Assembly (NCBI RefSeq): GCF_030123405.1
Contig: NZ_CP126110.1
Span: 4,960,001 to 5,024,000, forward strand
Reading direction: 5' to 3'
From: Neobacillus sp. WH10
GTDB taxonomy: Bacteria > Bacillota > Bacilli > Bacillales > Cytobacillaceae
DNA length: 64,000 bases
Part shown: one piece after another, positions 1 to 9,335 of the stretch
Layout of the letters: each line of letters starts with the position of its first letter
Position numbering within the stretch: position 1 is the stretch's first letter
Program-made: the position numbers and the translations under genes
The notes under the pieces: generated by a model
The model's database searches: none
What the model was told of the DNA's origin: nothing
The model's input: the letters and a program-made list of their open reading frames with translations, nothing else

Positions 1-1170
1 TTTTACGTTGTATTTGATCGGGATCTTACTAAAGGTTTGATCCCAATCCTTTTTGACATTTCCCCATACTTTAGGATGCTCAATTCTCAATCGGTCTCCA
101 AACCCTAATACGTCTGCTTGGTATTCCTTTTGTGTTTTGTCTAATACATTCTTCACCAAGCGCTCAACTTCTTTTTCACTCACTTTTTCTGCTCTTTTCA
201 GAAATTCTTTTTCAGAAACTTTCCCTGAAACTACCCAACTTTCAGCAATTCTTCCTTCAGAACTGATATTTACTTCAAAAGAGATATTGTTCCCATCAAC
301 ATGTGGCCGAATTTTACTTTTCATTGACTTTATCTCGTAGATAATTAGCTGACCTGTCTTTTCATCCGAGCTTTTCACTAGACCGCCTTTACCCTTTCCA
401 GTTACCCATGTTATGCCCTCTAAATCCTTCTCATTTAAAAAACCACGTAGTTTTTTTTCCCTTCCATCAATCAAGGAAGCTCCTTCAAATTTTACTTCTC
501 CATTCTTCGTGCTCACATTTTGCAAAAGAAAACTAGAATCTGAATGTAATTTCCCATTTAATTTAGCAAGTGATAAAGGAGGCAAAATCTTTGTGGTTCT
601 TTCTTCACCTTTTGAAATTTGAATGAGATGGAGTGCTGGAATAACAGCTGGTTCTTTCGACTCAAGTGTATTACTCGCACGATTTTTAGCGATTAAAATG
701 ATACTGCTTGGCCTGACCTCCTGCCCCCTAAGAAAAAAATCTAAAATTTGGTACAAATTCACCGTACGTGCAAGATCCTCTCCAATGACAATGACTTTTA
801 AATGCTGAGCAAAGATGCGTTTGTCGCTTCTCAATACCATATTACGTAAAACAGGAAGGATGGCATCGCCTGATTCTGAAACGTTATTGTAAGCTTTTTG
901 CTGTGACTTCCCTTCTTTTTTTCCCGCACCAGTTGTCTCGGAGGTGATAAGTTGATTGGTAATCGTTATCAAATCTTTGTCAGGATATCTGTTTTCATTC
1001 CTCTCTAACGCTTCTTCAGGACTTTTATCTTTCTCTAAATCCAATGCAATACCTACGACTAACCCTAATTCTTCAATTTCTCTACTACTCCAGCAGCCTG
1101 TAAGAGTCAGCAGTAACAGAAATGACAGGAAACGAAAGAGGAGCCGAACATTTTTATGTCTCTGTTCCAT
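1..1170 (-). CDS. gerC: GerC-type spore germination lipoprotein (Ger(x)C family), 3' end outside window
   Basis: About 390 codons are visible and the gene runs off the window start. It begins at ATG 1170, inside the end of the gerB-like gene (17-nt overlap), as is usual for translationally coupled ger operons. The N-terminus has a basic stretch, a hydrophobic helix and a lipobox LTGC with the lipid-acceptor Cys at residue 26, followed by WSSREIEELG, typical of Ger(x)C proteins. The known role of the family is the lipoprotein subunit of an inner-membrane germinant receptor, working with GerA and GerB subunits. The ligand cannot be told from the sequence. Confidence 0.9.
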   Translation of the reverse strand, partial: MEQRHKNVRLLFRFLSFLLLLTLTGCWSSREIEELGLVVGIALDLEKDKSPEEALERNENRYPDKDLITITNQLITSETTGAGKKEGKSQQKAYNNVSESGDAILPVLRNMVLRSDKRIFAQHLKVIVIGEDLARTVNLYQILDFFLRGQEVRPSSIILIAKNRASNTLESKEPAVIPALHLIQISKGEERTTKILPPLSLAKLNGKLHSDSSFLLQNVSTKNGEVKFEGASLIDGREKKLRGFLNEKDLEGITWVTGKGKGGLVKSSDEKTGQLIIYEIKSMKSKIRPHVDGNNISFEVNISSEGRIAESWVVSGKVSEKEFLKRAEKVSEKEVERLVKNVLDKTQKEYQADVLGFGDRLRIEHPKVWGNVKKDWDQTFSKIPIKYNVK

Positions 1171-2257
1171 GTTTTCCCTCCTTTAGTTTCGAGACAATTA
1201 GAAGAAGCAGTGGCATTACACCAAATAAAAGCAACGCAACATTACCAATCATATCCCCAAATTTGAATAAGTCATTGATACTTTTCGGAGTCATGGCAAT
1301 GATGTAAATAATCGGTATCAATCCATATATAAATGGGTGTATGTTCTTTTTGAATAGTTGAGCCAGCCCTAAAGCAGCTGCATAGTAGGTAATGGTAAAG
1401 GTTGCAAATATTTGCATAATCCATATCACAAGCAACAAAGACTCAAACCGTTCAAAGATTAAACCGGGAATTTCAAAACTTCGTATTAGGCTAATTGTCG
1501 GCCATGTTCTCGTGACCACTCCATCGACACTTAATGCTCCGATGACCATCACAACGGTAATGACGTAAAAGATCATGGGGATGGAAACTCCAACTAGAAT
1601 AACTTTTACTGCTTTGTCTGGCTGTTGCATAAACGCTACAAGGAGCAACATAATTTCAGGACCTAAAAACATAAGGCCGGTTGTCTTTAACCCTGCTAAT
1701 ATTGGCTTGATTCCCAAACCTAATACCGGACGGAGATTATCTAACTCAAATATTCCTGAGCTCATAAAGGCAACCAGCAAAAAAACGACGACCGAAATAG
1801 GGAATATCAATGAAAACAGACGGGCCATCGGGTTTATGCCTTCCATAATCAGATAAAGTCCAATCCACATAAAGGGCATGATGATTGCCCAGGCGGGGGT
1901 GCCTTCCAGTAAAAAAAAACCTGTTACTTCTGACAGCGTTCTAACTTCAAATGCGGAAAGTGTAAAAAAGTAACCTACAATCAGTAGACAAAGTAATCCG
2001 CCCACCCATTTTCCCAAAAGTTCCTGGCTGTATTGGTAAAAGGTTTTTTTAGGATACTGTTGGCTTAATTTGACTATGATGATCCCTGCTATTATCGCAA
2101 TCAGTCCGCCTAGAATAACGGTTATCCAAACATCTGGTGTTTTGACCTTCTCAACAGATGTTCGGGGCAGAGTGAGGATACCAGCTGCAAGAATATAATT
2201 GACGAGGACAACAGCTGCTTGCGATGTGGTAATTCGGTCTTTTGGATTGACTATCAT
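1154..2257 (-). CDS. gerB: GerB-type spore germination permease subunit
   Basis: A 367-residue, strongly hydrophobic protein with about ten predicted membrane helices and the N-terminus of endospore germination permeases (amino acid/polyamine transporter superfamily). Family members form the germinant-binding membrane subunit of the receptor in the spore inner membrane. It lies 27 nt downstream of the gerA-like gene and overlaps gerC, so the three form one operon. An AAAGGAA ribosome binding site precedes ATG 2257. Length is normal for the family. Confidence 0.92.
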   Translation of the reverse strand: MIVNPKDRITTSQAAVVLVNYILAAGILTLPRTSVEKVKTPDVWITVILGGLIAIIAGIIIVKLSQQYPKKTFYQYSQELLGKWVGGLLCLLIVGYFFTLSAFEVRTLSEVTGFFLLEGTPAWAIIMPFMWIGLYLIMEGINPMARLFSLIFPISVVVFLLVAFMSSGIFELDNLRPVLGLGIKPILAGLKTTGLMFLGPEIMLLLVAFMQQPDKAVKVILVGVSIPMIFYVITVVMVIGALSVDGVVTRTWPTISLIRSFEIPGLIFERFESLLLVIWIMQIFATFTITYYAAALGLAQLFKKNIHPFIYGLIPIIYIIAMTPKSINDLFKFGDMIGNVALLLFGVMPLLLLIVSKLKEGKHGTET

Positions 2258-2284
2258 CGCTCATTCATTTCCTTTCATATTGAG

Positions 2285-3865
2285 CTATCCTTTGCGGGAG
2301 GAATCTTTCGTTTGCATTATCTTCGGGCGGCGTTTCATCATCATGAGCGGCATTCGAATCATAAAGTCTTTCCAGTCACTTACTCGATACGGTGCAGCTG
2401 GGCTGATAAAAGGTACTCCAAAACTCTTCAGCTTCACCAAATGACTGCTAAGCAAGAGGAAAAATAGAATAATCCCATACAATCCCAACATGGCAGCGCA
2501 GAACATAGCTGCAAAGCGAAGGATTCGTAACGTAATCCCTACGCTATACTGTGGGATGGCAAAGGAGGAAATGGCGGTTAACGACACGATAATCACCATA
2601 ACAGGACTGATAATCCCAGCTTGAACAGCAGCTTCACCAATGATTAGTCCACCGACTATCCCCATTGCGGGGCCAATCGGCTTGGGCAAACGAAGTCCGG
2701 CTTCCCGTAAAATTTCGATGGATATTTCCATAAGCAGTGCTTCAATAAGTGCAGGAAAAGGAACACCTTCCCTTGCTCCTATTATGGACAGGGCCAATTT
2801 GGTTGGGATCATTCCTGGATGAAACGAGATAAAGGCAATATACAAGGAAGGTGCAAAAAGAGATATAAAAACGGTAAAATAACGCAATAGACGGATAAGT
2901 GAACCAGGCAGCCAGCGCTCATAATAGTCTTCGGGTGATTGCAGCAGCATGCTAAATGTAACCGGAACGATCAATGCGAAAGGTGTCCCATCTAATAAGA
3001 TCGCCACCCTTCCTTCCATTAAGGCGCCGATAACGCGGTCGGGACGCTCCGTATTTTGTACTTGTGGAAAAGGACTAAGGTAATTGTCTTCGATCAATTG
3101 CTCTACATATCCTGATTCTGGTAAATCATCAATATTAATTTTCTTAATTCTATGTTTAACCTCTTCCACCAAATCTGGGTCAGCAATCTCATTTATATAG
3201 GCGATGACTAGCTTTTTTTTGGCACGCAGTCCTACTTGAAATTGGATGAAGGATAAGCTGCGATTATCACCATGCTGTCGCAAAAGGGCAGTATTATCGC
3301 TTAGGGTTTCTGTAAAGCCTACCCGTGGACCTCTAACCAATGCTTCCGAAAGTGGCTCTTCAATATTACGTGATTTCCCTTTGGTTGTTCCGAGAATAAG
3401 TACTTCAGGTACTCCAGTAACTAACAATGCCGTCGAACCTGTCAATACTTTGGAAACCAAATCATATAAGTCATGTACCTCTGTTAATTCACTAATAGAA
3501 AGGACTTGATTTTTAATAAACTCTTTTAATACTGTCTGATTCAAAATAGATGGATCCTTTTTATATTCTTCGGAATAATTTATCATCAATGATTTCATTA
3601 TGTGTTTATCGATGAGTTCTTTATCTGACAATCCATCAACAAAAATGATTGCCGCCCGAATATCCTTGCTCCCGATATGAAACTCCCTAAAATGAACATC
3701 TGAGTTGTGACCGATTTCTTGTCTGACACGTTCCAGATCTACCGAGAACTCACCCGTGAAATGACCCATTGAATCTTGAGGAGGCTTAATTTCCTGAGTT
3801 TTCTCACTTTGATTGCTGTGCATTTTGAGTTGTCTGATCTTTATTTTCTTTCGTCTCATTTTCAT
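2285..3865 (-). CDS. gerA: GerA-type spore germination receptor subunit
   Basis: About 526 residues: a hydrophilic N-terminal half (roughly 1-310) followed by several membrane helices beginning near the LLRYFTVFISLFAPSLYIAF stretch, the standard GerA/SpoVAF architecture. AAAGGAGG lies just upstream. ATG 3865 is chosen, but an in-frame TTG at 3868 and an ATG at 3859 compete, and 3859 has the better ribosome-binding-site spacing. It is the first large gene of the ger operon and overlaps the 3' end of a small membrane-protein gene. The family forms the multimeric signalling core of nutrient germinant receptors. Confidence 0.92.
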   Translation of the reverse strand: MKMRRKKIKIRQLKMHSNQSEKTQEIKPPQDSMGHFTGEFSVDLERVRQEIGHNSDVHFREFHIGSKDIRAAIIFVDGLSDKELIDKHIMKSLMINYSEEYKKDPSILNQTVLKEFIKNQVLSISELTEVHDLYDLVSKVLTGSTALLVTGVPEVLILGTTKGKSRNIEEPLSEALVRGPRVGFTETLSDNTALLRQHGDNRSLSFIQFQVGLRAKKKLVIAYINEIADPDLVEEVKHRIKKINIDDLPESGYVEQLIEDNYLSPFPQVQNTERPDRVIGALMEGRVAILLDGTPFALIVPVTFSMLLQSPEDYYERWLPGSLIRLLRYFTVFISLFAPSLYIAFISFHPGMIPTKLALSIIGAREGVPFPALIEALLMEISIEILREAGLRLPKPIGPAMGIVGGLIIGEAAVQAGIISPVMVIIVSLTAISSFAIPQYSVGITLRILRFAAMFCAAMLGLYGIILFFLLLSSHLVKLKSFGVPFISPAAPYRVSDWKDFMIRMPLMMMKRRPKIMQTKDSSRKG

Positions 3866-3989
3866 CAATCCTCCTTTGATTGGAGATCCACTTAAAAAAC
3901 CTCGAGATCACATAAGGAATGGAAAATGCAATAAAAGCTTGCAAAAAAACTTTCCAGTCTGGAAGATAGAAAACCACCATTTTCCACAT
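3804..3989 (-). CDS. Small single-span membrane protein at head of ger operon
   Basis: Encodes 61 residues from ATG 3989 (an in-frame GTG at 3995 is possible). AAAGGATG lies about 10 nt upstream. One hydrophobic segment (FLQAFIAFSIPYVISRFF) is followed by a highly charged Lys/Glu/Gln tail. The last 62 nt overlap the start of gerA in another frame. Small extra membrane subunits are known in some ger operons, and this may be one, but no specific family is recognised. The ribosome binding site, the overlap and a candidate sporulation promoter just upstream argue that it is real. Confidence 0.55.
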   Translation of the reverse strand: MWKMVVFYLPDWKVFLQAFIAFSIPYVISRFFKWISNQRRIDENETKENKDQTTQNAQQSK

Positions 3990-4059
3990 TTTCACTCATC
4001 CTTTAAATGCTCTAAACCAATAGCAGAAACTATCATAAAACACTGTTGTTTAGAAAAAG

Positions 4060-4088
4060 TAATATATTGGATAGTATTATGAGTATTC
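4060..4088 (-). promoter_or_regulatory. Candidate sigma-G (forespore) promoter for ger operon
   Basis: On the minus strand GAATA is followed after 17 nt by TATATTA, close to the sigma-G pattern (GHATR, 17-18 nt, CATNHTA) with one mismatch in the -10. It sits about 70 nt upstream of the small membrane gene, matching the forespore expression expected of ger receptors. Confidence 0.5.
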
Positions 4089-4372
4089 TTGTTTTTTATG
4101 TGTGAACAAAAACCAATTTGCATTTTTGGAGGAGAAATAGAATCAAGTCGTGCTATATCTAACTGATAGGTGTATTTACTTTTTGGGGAACTACCGAGTA
4201 GTTTTTTCAGTGTAGTATGAAGTAAGGTGGGGTGTAGCTCAAATGTTCATTTCTCATAACAAACAGGAGAATACAAAGGAAAAAAATAATCTCTATCGTC
4301 AAGAGGTGCTCTACTGAAAAAAGACGAAACGAATCAAGTTTTGAATGAAATTGAAAGTATGCTTCCAACTGA

Positions 4373-4427
4373 ATAACCCCATAAACTAAGCTGACTTTTT
4401 TATAGTCTTCTTAGTTTATGGGGTTAT
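4373..4427. terminator. Terminator hairpin between the ger promoter region and the ABC1 kinase
   Basis: Perfect 18-bp inverted repeat: the 4373-4390 arm pairs with 4410-4427, the loop is T-rich and AT-rich sequence flanks it. Its position just past the end of the kinase gene (which ends at 4478 on the minus strand) makes it that gene's terminator. In the rest of 4089-4477 I see no other gene. Confidence 0.7.
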
Positions 4428-4477
4428 TCATCCAAATTTATACTTATCTGTATGTTCAACAAAGTTTTTCTGGTTTG

Positions 4478-6160
4478 TTAAAACCTGCCAGATTTAAAAA
4501 TAGAATAGAGGAGCCAAAGGAACATAACCGTAGCAATGGCAAAACCAATTTCGATAGTCGGTATTTTTGTCAGGAGGGTAGATGTTTGTCCCGACAATGA
4601 GGCAGCAACGATAACCCCTGCCATAATGATACTAAAGGACAGCAGCACAATGCTGAAAGATAGCCGGTTAGTAATTCGATTGACTTTCTTTAAAAATAAA
4701 TCCATCTCTGGTGCCGTAATTTCTATTTTCATCTTTCCTTTTTTCATAATGGAAGTAATGTCTCTTAACGTCCTGGGCAGTTCATTAAAGATTTCTCCAT
4801 ATTGAGAAAACTGCTGCCGGATTTTTTCCGCAACATTTTTAGGATGGAAGCGTTCTTTAACCAATTTTTCTCCAAACGGTTCTGCAATTTTAATAATACT
4901 CAACTCTGGATCAAGCTTTTCAACGACACCTTCTATGGTCAGCAACGTCTTTCCTAACATGGTTAAATCTGTAGGCATCTTTATCCTGTGCCGGTAGGCA
5001 ACTGAAAACAAATCATTAACCGCCTTGGCCAAGCTTATTTCACTAAAAGGAACATTAAGATATTTTTCCTGGAGCTGGTCGACATCGGCCCTTAGTTTTT
5101 CGGGATTTACATCCTCTGGTACCAGACCCATGTTTGTAATCGCCCTGACCACTTCATCGGTATTTTGGGTCATCATCGCAATCACAAAAGAGGCAATATG
5201 TTGTTTCATTAACGGAGTCAGCCGGCCTACAATTCCAAAATCCATAAAAGCAATAATATTACCTGGTAATACTAAAATGTTGCCAGGATGAGGGTCGCCG
5301 TGAAAAAAACCTTCTATCAAAATTTGCTGGAAAATTGCGTTTACAACTCTTTCTGCGACGATTTTACTATCATATGCCTCTTGATGCAGCTTTTTTGCCA
5401 CGTTCAAATTTATACCTTCCATATATTCCATGGTCAACACTTTTGACGTGGTGTATTCCCAATATATCTTTGGAATTAAAACATGAGGATTATCATGAAA
5501 CTGTTTCGCAAACTTTTCAGCATTTCGACCTTCATTTTCATAATCCAATTCCTGTCGGATAGATTGAGCTAATTCATCGACAATATCACAAATCTGATAT
5601 CTTTCCGCCCAGCCTAAACGTGCTTCAGCCAGTCTGGCCAAGTCTTGCATAATTTCTAAATCCGTTTCGATCATGGTCCGGATATTGGGACGCTGGATCT
5701 TAACGGCAACTCGTTCTCCTGTTTTCAAAACGGCATAATGAACTTGTCCAATGGATGCTGCTGCTAACGGCTGCCCGGTAAATGAGGCAAATAAGTCTTC
5801 CATCGGTTCCGCAAATTCCTGTTCAATAATCCGTTTCACATCTTCAAACGGAAATAGTTGAACCTGATCCTGAAGCTTTTCCAGTTCCTGAATAATTTCT
5901 GCAGGAATAACGTCCGGCCTCGTACTGGCAATCTGCCCCATTTTAACAAAGGTCGGACCAAGTTCCTCTAAAAACATCCTTATTCTCTCACCCGTTGTTT
6001 TACTATGTAGTGTTTTATTGCCTTCAGCAAATGCCTTTTTTGGTACAGATAATAATTCAGTAAGCCCCAATTGATCCATAATAAAACCGAAGCCATATCG
6101 AGTAAAGGCATACACAATATCCCGGTAGCGTTGAATATGGCGGATTCTTTTTTTAATCAT
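4478..6160 (-). CDS. ABC1/AarF/UbiB-family atypical kinase
   Basis: About 560 residues. ATG 6160 is preferred over the in-frame GTG 6169 because GGAG then lies 8 nt upstream. Diagnostic features in order: the KMGQ motif (about 73-76) with STRPDVIP, an alanine-rich nucleotide loop AAASIGQVHYA, a VAVKIQRP lysine, a catalytic HGDPHPGNIL loop, MDFGIVGRL in place of the DFG motif, and two C-terminal membrane helices. Family members are membrane-tethered ATPases/kinases linked to isoprenoid-lipid or quinone metabolism; the exact role in Bacillus is unknown. It appears monocistronic. Confidence 0.88.
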   Translation of the reverse strand: MIKKRIRHIQRYRDIVYAFTRYGFGFIMDQLGLTELLSVPKKAFAEGNKTLHSKTTGERIRMFLEELGPTFVKMGQIASTRPDVIPAEIIQELEKLQDQVQLFPFEDVKRIIEQEFAEPMEDLFASFTGQPLAAASIGQVHYAVLKTGERVAVKIQRPNIRTMIETDLEIMQDLARLAEARLGWAERYQICDIVDELAQSIRQELDYENEGRNAEKFAKQFHDNPHVLIPKIYWEYTTSKVLTMEYMEGINLNVAKKLHQEAYDSKIVAERVVNAIFQQILIEGFFHGDPHPGNILVLPGNIIAFMDFGIVGRLTPLMKQHIASFVIAMMTQNTDEVVRAITNMGLVPEDVNPEKLRADVDQLQEKYLNVPFSEISLAKAVNDLFSVAYRHRIKMPTDLTMLGKTLLTIEGVVEKLDPELSIIKIAEPFGEKLVKERFHPKNVAEKIRQQFSQYGEIFNELPRTLRDITSIMKKGKMKIEITAPEMDLFLKKVNRITNRLSFSIVLLSFSIIMAGVIVAASLSGQTSTLLTKIPTIEIGFAIATVMFLWLLYSIFKSGRF

Positions 6161-6232
6161 ATTCTTCACTCCAATTAGAAATATTTTTTATTTAGTTATT
6201 TCAACATGTATAATAATCCCTTGTCTCCTTAT

Positions 6233-6267
6233 AAAAAAAATCGGGACGAGGTTCCTGTCCCCGTCCC
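6233..6267 (-). terminator. Terminator of the TIR locus A
   Basis: Read on the minus strand, GGGACG and CGTCCC arms (6243-6248 and 6262-6267) are followed by a run of eight T. It lies immediately downstream of the 56-aa gene. Confidence 0.7.
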
Positions 6268-6272
6268 TTTGT

Positions 6273-6443
6273 TTAAGCCCGCTTCTTAAACGGGTCTTCT
6301 CTATAATCTGCTTTTCGCTTATAAATAACTATTCCTGATTCTTCTTTTCCATGATTGGAGGGGATAACAGCTTTTACACCCGTAACAGTTTCTCCAAGCT
6401 TATATGATTTTTTGTCTGCTTTTGATTTCGTTGTTCTTTTCAT
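6273..6443 (-). CDS. 56-aa conserved small protein of TIR locus A
   Basis: Starts at ATG 6443, overlapping the TGA of the TIR gene as ATGA, which indicates translational coupling. The protein is basic, with a YKLGETVTGVKAVIPS core, then GIVIYKRKADYREDP and a KKRA end. No known family is recognised. A near-identical paralogue (about 80 percent by eye) lies at 24949-25119, also directly after TIR coding sequence, so the gene is conserved and linked to the TIR gene. An accessory role in the TIR system is inference. Confidence 0.75.
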   Translation of the reverse strand: MKRTTKSKADKKSYKLGETVTGVKAVIPSNHGKEESGIVIYKRKADYREDPFKKRA

Positions 6444-7447
6444 AACGTTGCACCTCCAAAGACATTATTTATGGTGCTTAAAAGGTTGTAATTATCGAGA
6501 AATATATCGTCAATCTCTTCCTGACTTAATGCCCTTCTTCCCGTTATTGCAACCGTCAAAACCAATTGCTTTCCTATAGGATAACATAGCACATAAGTAT
6601 TATCAAAGGCTGTATTATTTTTTTGAAAAACAAGCTCGTTACTCTGTAAAAAACAATCAATCACGATGATTCTATCTGTTTCTCGCCTATTTTCATTAAC
6701 ATCAAATGGGTAAAATTCCCCTTGACCATCATTTCCAGCTATTTGTTTCAGACCATCATTACCCTCCGCTTGCCAGACTCCTATTCCTTCAACGTAATAA
6801 GAATTTGGAGCTTGATAAGCGTTTCGAACAGCTTCTTGTAGGTATTCAAATTTTTTGGATGGGTCTACTAAGAGTCGTTTTGATAAGGTCCGGAGTATGC
6901 GAATTAAGGCATAGTCTTTATCCATATTTGCTTGAGCTTCCGCTAAGAGCTTTGCTGGATCCCGAAAGACGCCCAACACTGCTATTTTTCTTTTTATAGC
7001 CCTACAAGCTACATTAACAGCAGCATCGTGATTATGATCACCACGAATTTCGTACCTTAATACAGTAAGACCGTCTAGATCTGAAGGTAAACGAAAACCT
7101 TGTGCTTCCTCACTTTCCGGTGTTGCACTAGGAATGATATAGAACACTCGACCTCTTCTTAACCTTCCCCAGAATAACCCCATTTCAAACAGAGTATTGT
7201 CCCTAGTTGTAAATGTAATGGTACCTCGAATATTTACAACGTCATCCGGTGAAAATACAAATACAGCAAAATCATTTTCATCTAATTGTCGTTCAAGACT
7301 TTCCATATTATATTCGAGTGGGTGAAATGCACCTGCTGTCCAAGGAGTAACCTCAGCAACATGAGTAAGTGCTTCGTGAATTGCATCAACATATTCAGCG
7401 GATTCTCTGGCAGATCCAATAAATAATCTTGGTTTGATTTTGGTCAT
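6440..7447 (-). CDS. TIR-like nucleotide-binding effector protein with GAF-like C-terminal region
   Basis: 335 residues from ATG 7447, chosen because GGAGGAG precedes it; an upstream ATG at 7474 lacks such a site. Residues 1-135 match the predicted nucleotide-binding TIR-like family (CAP12/PCTIR type): RLFIGSARE at the N-terminus, FAVFVFSPDD, then RDNTLFEMGLFWGRL containing the putative NADase glutamate E88, and LPSDLDGLT. Residues about 160-335 are a separate domain that looks GAF-like, but I cannot assign it firmly. Such TIR domains are commonly NAD-degrading effectors in anti-phage systems. Neighbours are a truncated membrane gene and the 56-aa gene. No cyclase or other sensor gene is adjacent. 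Confidence 0.8.
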   Translation of the reverse strand: MTKIKPRLFIGSARESAEYVDAIHEALTHVAEVTPWTAGAFHPLEYNMESLERQLDENDFAVFVFSPDDVVNIRGTITFTTRDNTLFEMGLFWGRLRRGRVFYIIPSATPESEEAQGFRLPSDLDGLTVLRYEIRGDHNHDAAVNVACRAIKRKIAVLGVFRDPAKLLAEAQANMDKDYALIRILRTLSKRLLVDPSKKFEYLQEAVRNAYQAPNSYYVEGIGVWQAEGNDGLKQIAGNDGQGEFYPFDVNENRRETDRIIVIDCFLQSNELVFQKNNTAFDNTYVLCYPIGKQLVLTVAITGRRALSQEEIDDIFLDNYNLLSTINNVFGGATL

Positions 7448-7528
7448 TTCTCCTCCAAAAGTGATATTTTTCAATATTTTTTATATTATAACATCTTTTC
7501 TGTTTCTTGTTTATATTTACCATAAGAA

Positions 7529-7723
7529 TTAATGTTTTCCAGAAAACACCATACTAATGATGATAATAGCAATGATTGGAAGATAAAATAGTCTAAATGT
7601 ATTCGAAAAGCAAATAGATATCCATGAACTTACTTCGGACTCAAAAGGTTTCACTTTCATTGAAAAATCGATAAACTCTCCATCCCCTTTTTTTCTAACA
7701 TACCTTACTCTTGTTTTCCACAA
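7529..7723 (-). pseudogene. 5'-truncated copy of the small membrane protein gene (locus A)
   Basis: An open frame of 64 codons whose residues from VRKK onward match the C-terminal part of the 136-aa membrane protein at 25211-25621 (GEFIDFSM, KPFESEVSSWISICFSN and the last membrane span). The first eight residues are unrelated, and about 90 N-terminal codons with two membrane spans are missing. A TTG with GGAAGG upstream could still allow expression of a single-span fragment. It is most simply a decayed gene at the head of the TIR locus. Confidence 0.75.
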
Positions 7724-7948
7724 AATTTCCTTCCCCTGTCCTCCAAAACTTACTTATCACTATTAACATATTGTTTAACATGTAAAAGTTTTATATCATT
7801 ATTAAATTTTGATATTTAACTTTATCTGTATATTAGATTATGATTTATTAAAAATGTAATATTTAGAATTATCAATTTTTGTTTTAAAAGATGGAGGGTT
7901 GTCATTTAGAAATTTCTGCTAGCTAAAAAGAATAGGGAGTGGTTGAAA

Positions 7949-9184
7949 ATGGAGTCAAAGAATAGTAAAAAGGTATCCTTTCGTAGAATCTTTGTCATTT
8001 CAGGCTTTAGCTGGATTTTCGATGCAATGGATGTTGGTCTTATCTCGTTTATAGCTGCTGCATTAATCATTGAATGGAATCTAACACCACAGGAAGCAGG
8101 ATTACTTGGAAGTGTGAATGCAATTGGTATGTTCATTGGGGCAATTGTTGCTGGTTCACTAGCGGATCGTATCGGCAGAAACAAAATTCTTATGTATACG
8201 GTGTTATTATTTTCTCTTGCAAGTGGAATATCAGCATTTGCAACAACTTTTTCAATATTCCTCATCCTAAGATTCTTTATTGGTCTTGGACTAGGAGGAG
8301 AACTTCCAGTTGCTTCAACGTTAGTAGCGGAGAATGTTCCAGAGCATAAACGGGGGCGTATGGTTGTTCTTCTGGAAAGCTTTTGGGCAGTAGGATGGAT
8401 TATCTCGGCAGTGATTGCCTACTTTATCATGCCTGTATGGGGCTGGCGCTCTGCATTAATCATTGGAGCCTTACCTGCACTTTTGGCGTTATATATGCGA
8501 AAAGGACTTCCTGACTCACCTCAATTTCGATCAGCACCTAGTAAAAATACGACAATCCTAAGTAATATCAAAACTCTTTGGTCACGAAAATATGCAAGAG
8601 AAACATCCATGCTTTGGGTTCTATGGTTCTTTGTCATGTTCTCCTATCACGGAATGTTCTTATGGCTTCCATCTGTAATGGTATTAAAAGGATTCACACT
8701 AATCAAAAGTTTTGGCTATGTATTATTGATGACGCTTACACAATTACCTGGATTCTTCAGTGCAGCCTGGCTTGTGGAAAAAGTGGGGAGGAAATTTGTC
8801 CTAATTACCTATTTATTTCTGGGCGCTGTTAGTGCCATAATTTTTGGAAATGCCACTTCCCTACCTATGCTTATTGGCGGCGGTATGGCCCTATCGTTCT
8901 TCTTCCTGGGCGTAACCGGTACAACTTATGCCTATACAACCGATCATTATGATTCAACCATCCGCGCTACAGGAGCTGGTTTTGCCAATGCAGCCGGACG
9001 TATTGGTGCCATCATTGGTCCTTTATTAGTAGGTTTCCTTATTGCAAACAAGGTGCCATTCAACATCATTTTTATCATATTCTTTGTTGCTTGCTGCATT
9101 GCTGCTTTAAACGTTTTATTCTTTGGAAAAGAAACACGTGTTAAACAAAAAGAAGAAGAGTTAATTGTTAAAGAAGCATTATAA
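7949..9184 (+). CDS. MFS transporter, NiaP-like (nicotinate/aromatic acid importer)
   Basis: 411 residues, 12 predicted membrane helices. Start ATG 7949 has AGGGAG about 9 nt upstream; a TTG at 7943 is the alternative. It closely resembles the niacin transporter NiaP (B. subtilis YceI) as I know that sequence: FDAMDVGLISF near the N-terminus, the signature LADRIGRNK in the 2-3 loop, GLGLGGELPVASTLV and ESFWAVGW. It stands next to genes for oxidative breakdown of an N-heterocycle, so catabolic uptake of nicotinate or a related acid is likely. The divergent placement relative to the main catabolic operon and the adjacent IclR gene suggest substrate-dependent control. Confidence 0.85.
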   Translation: MESKNSKKVSFRRIFVISGFSWIFDAMDVGLISFIAAALIIEWNLTPQEAGLLGSVNAIGMFIGAIVAGSLADRIGRNKILMYTVLLFSLASGISAFATTFSIFLILRFFIGLGLGGELPVASTLVAENVPEHKRGRMVVLLESFWAVGWIISAVIAYFIMPVWGWRSALIIGALPALLALYMRKGLPDSPQFRSAPSKNTTILSNIKTLWSRKYARETSMLWVLWFFVMFSYHGMFLWLPSVMVLKGFTLIKSFGYVLLMTLTQLPGFFSAAWLVEKVGRKFVLITYLFLGAVSAIIFGNATSLPMLIGGGMALSFFFLGVTGTTYAYTTDHYDSTIRATGAGFANAAGRIGAIIGPLLVGFLIANKVPFNIIFIIFFVACCIAALNVLFFGKETRVKQKEEELIVKEAL

Positions 9185-9208
9185 CTAGTGAGTTAACACC
9201 CACTCCAT

Positions 9209-9239
9209 GTACCGGATCCAATCCGGTGCATTTTTTTTT
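9209..9239 (+). terminator. Terminator after the MFS gene
   Basis: A hairpin with arms around ACCGGAT/ATCCGGT (9209-9230) is followed by nine T residues. It lies 25 nt past the MFS stop. Confidence 0.85.
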
Positions 9240-9335
9240 ACATAAGTATTCCTCAACGGAGAATCTGTCTTGCCTAACAATGATTTTGTTAATATACTAA
9301 TATAAAAATCAGTCAATTTAAAAGGAGATTGAAAA

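Noticed and set aside
6440..7447. CBASS or Pycsar assignment for the TIR locus
   Set aside because: No nucleotide cyclase or cyclic-nucleotide synthase gene is adjacent, so a named system cannot be claimed.
7906..8265. Minus-strand open frame of 119 codons over the MFS gene start
   Set aside because: Lies wholly over a well-supported transporter gene, with no ribosome binding site or family resemblance.
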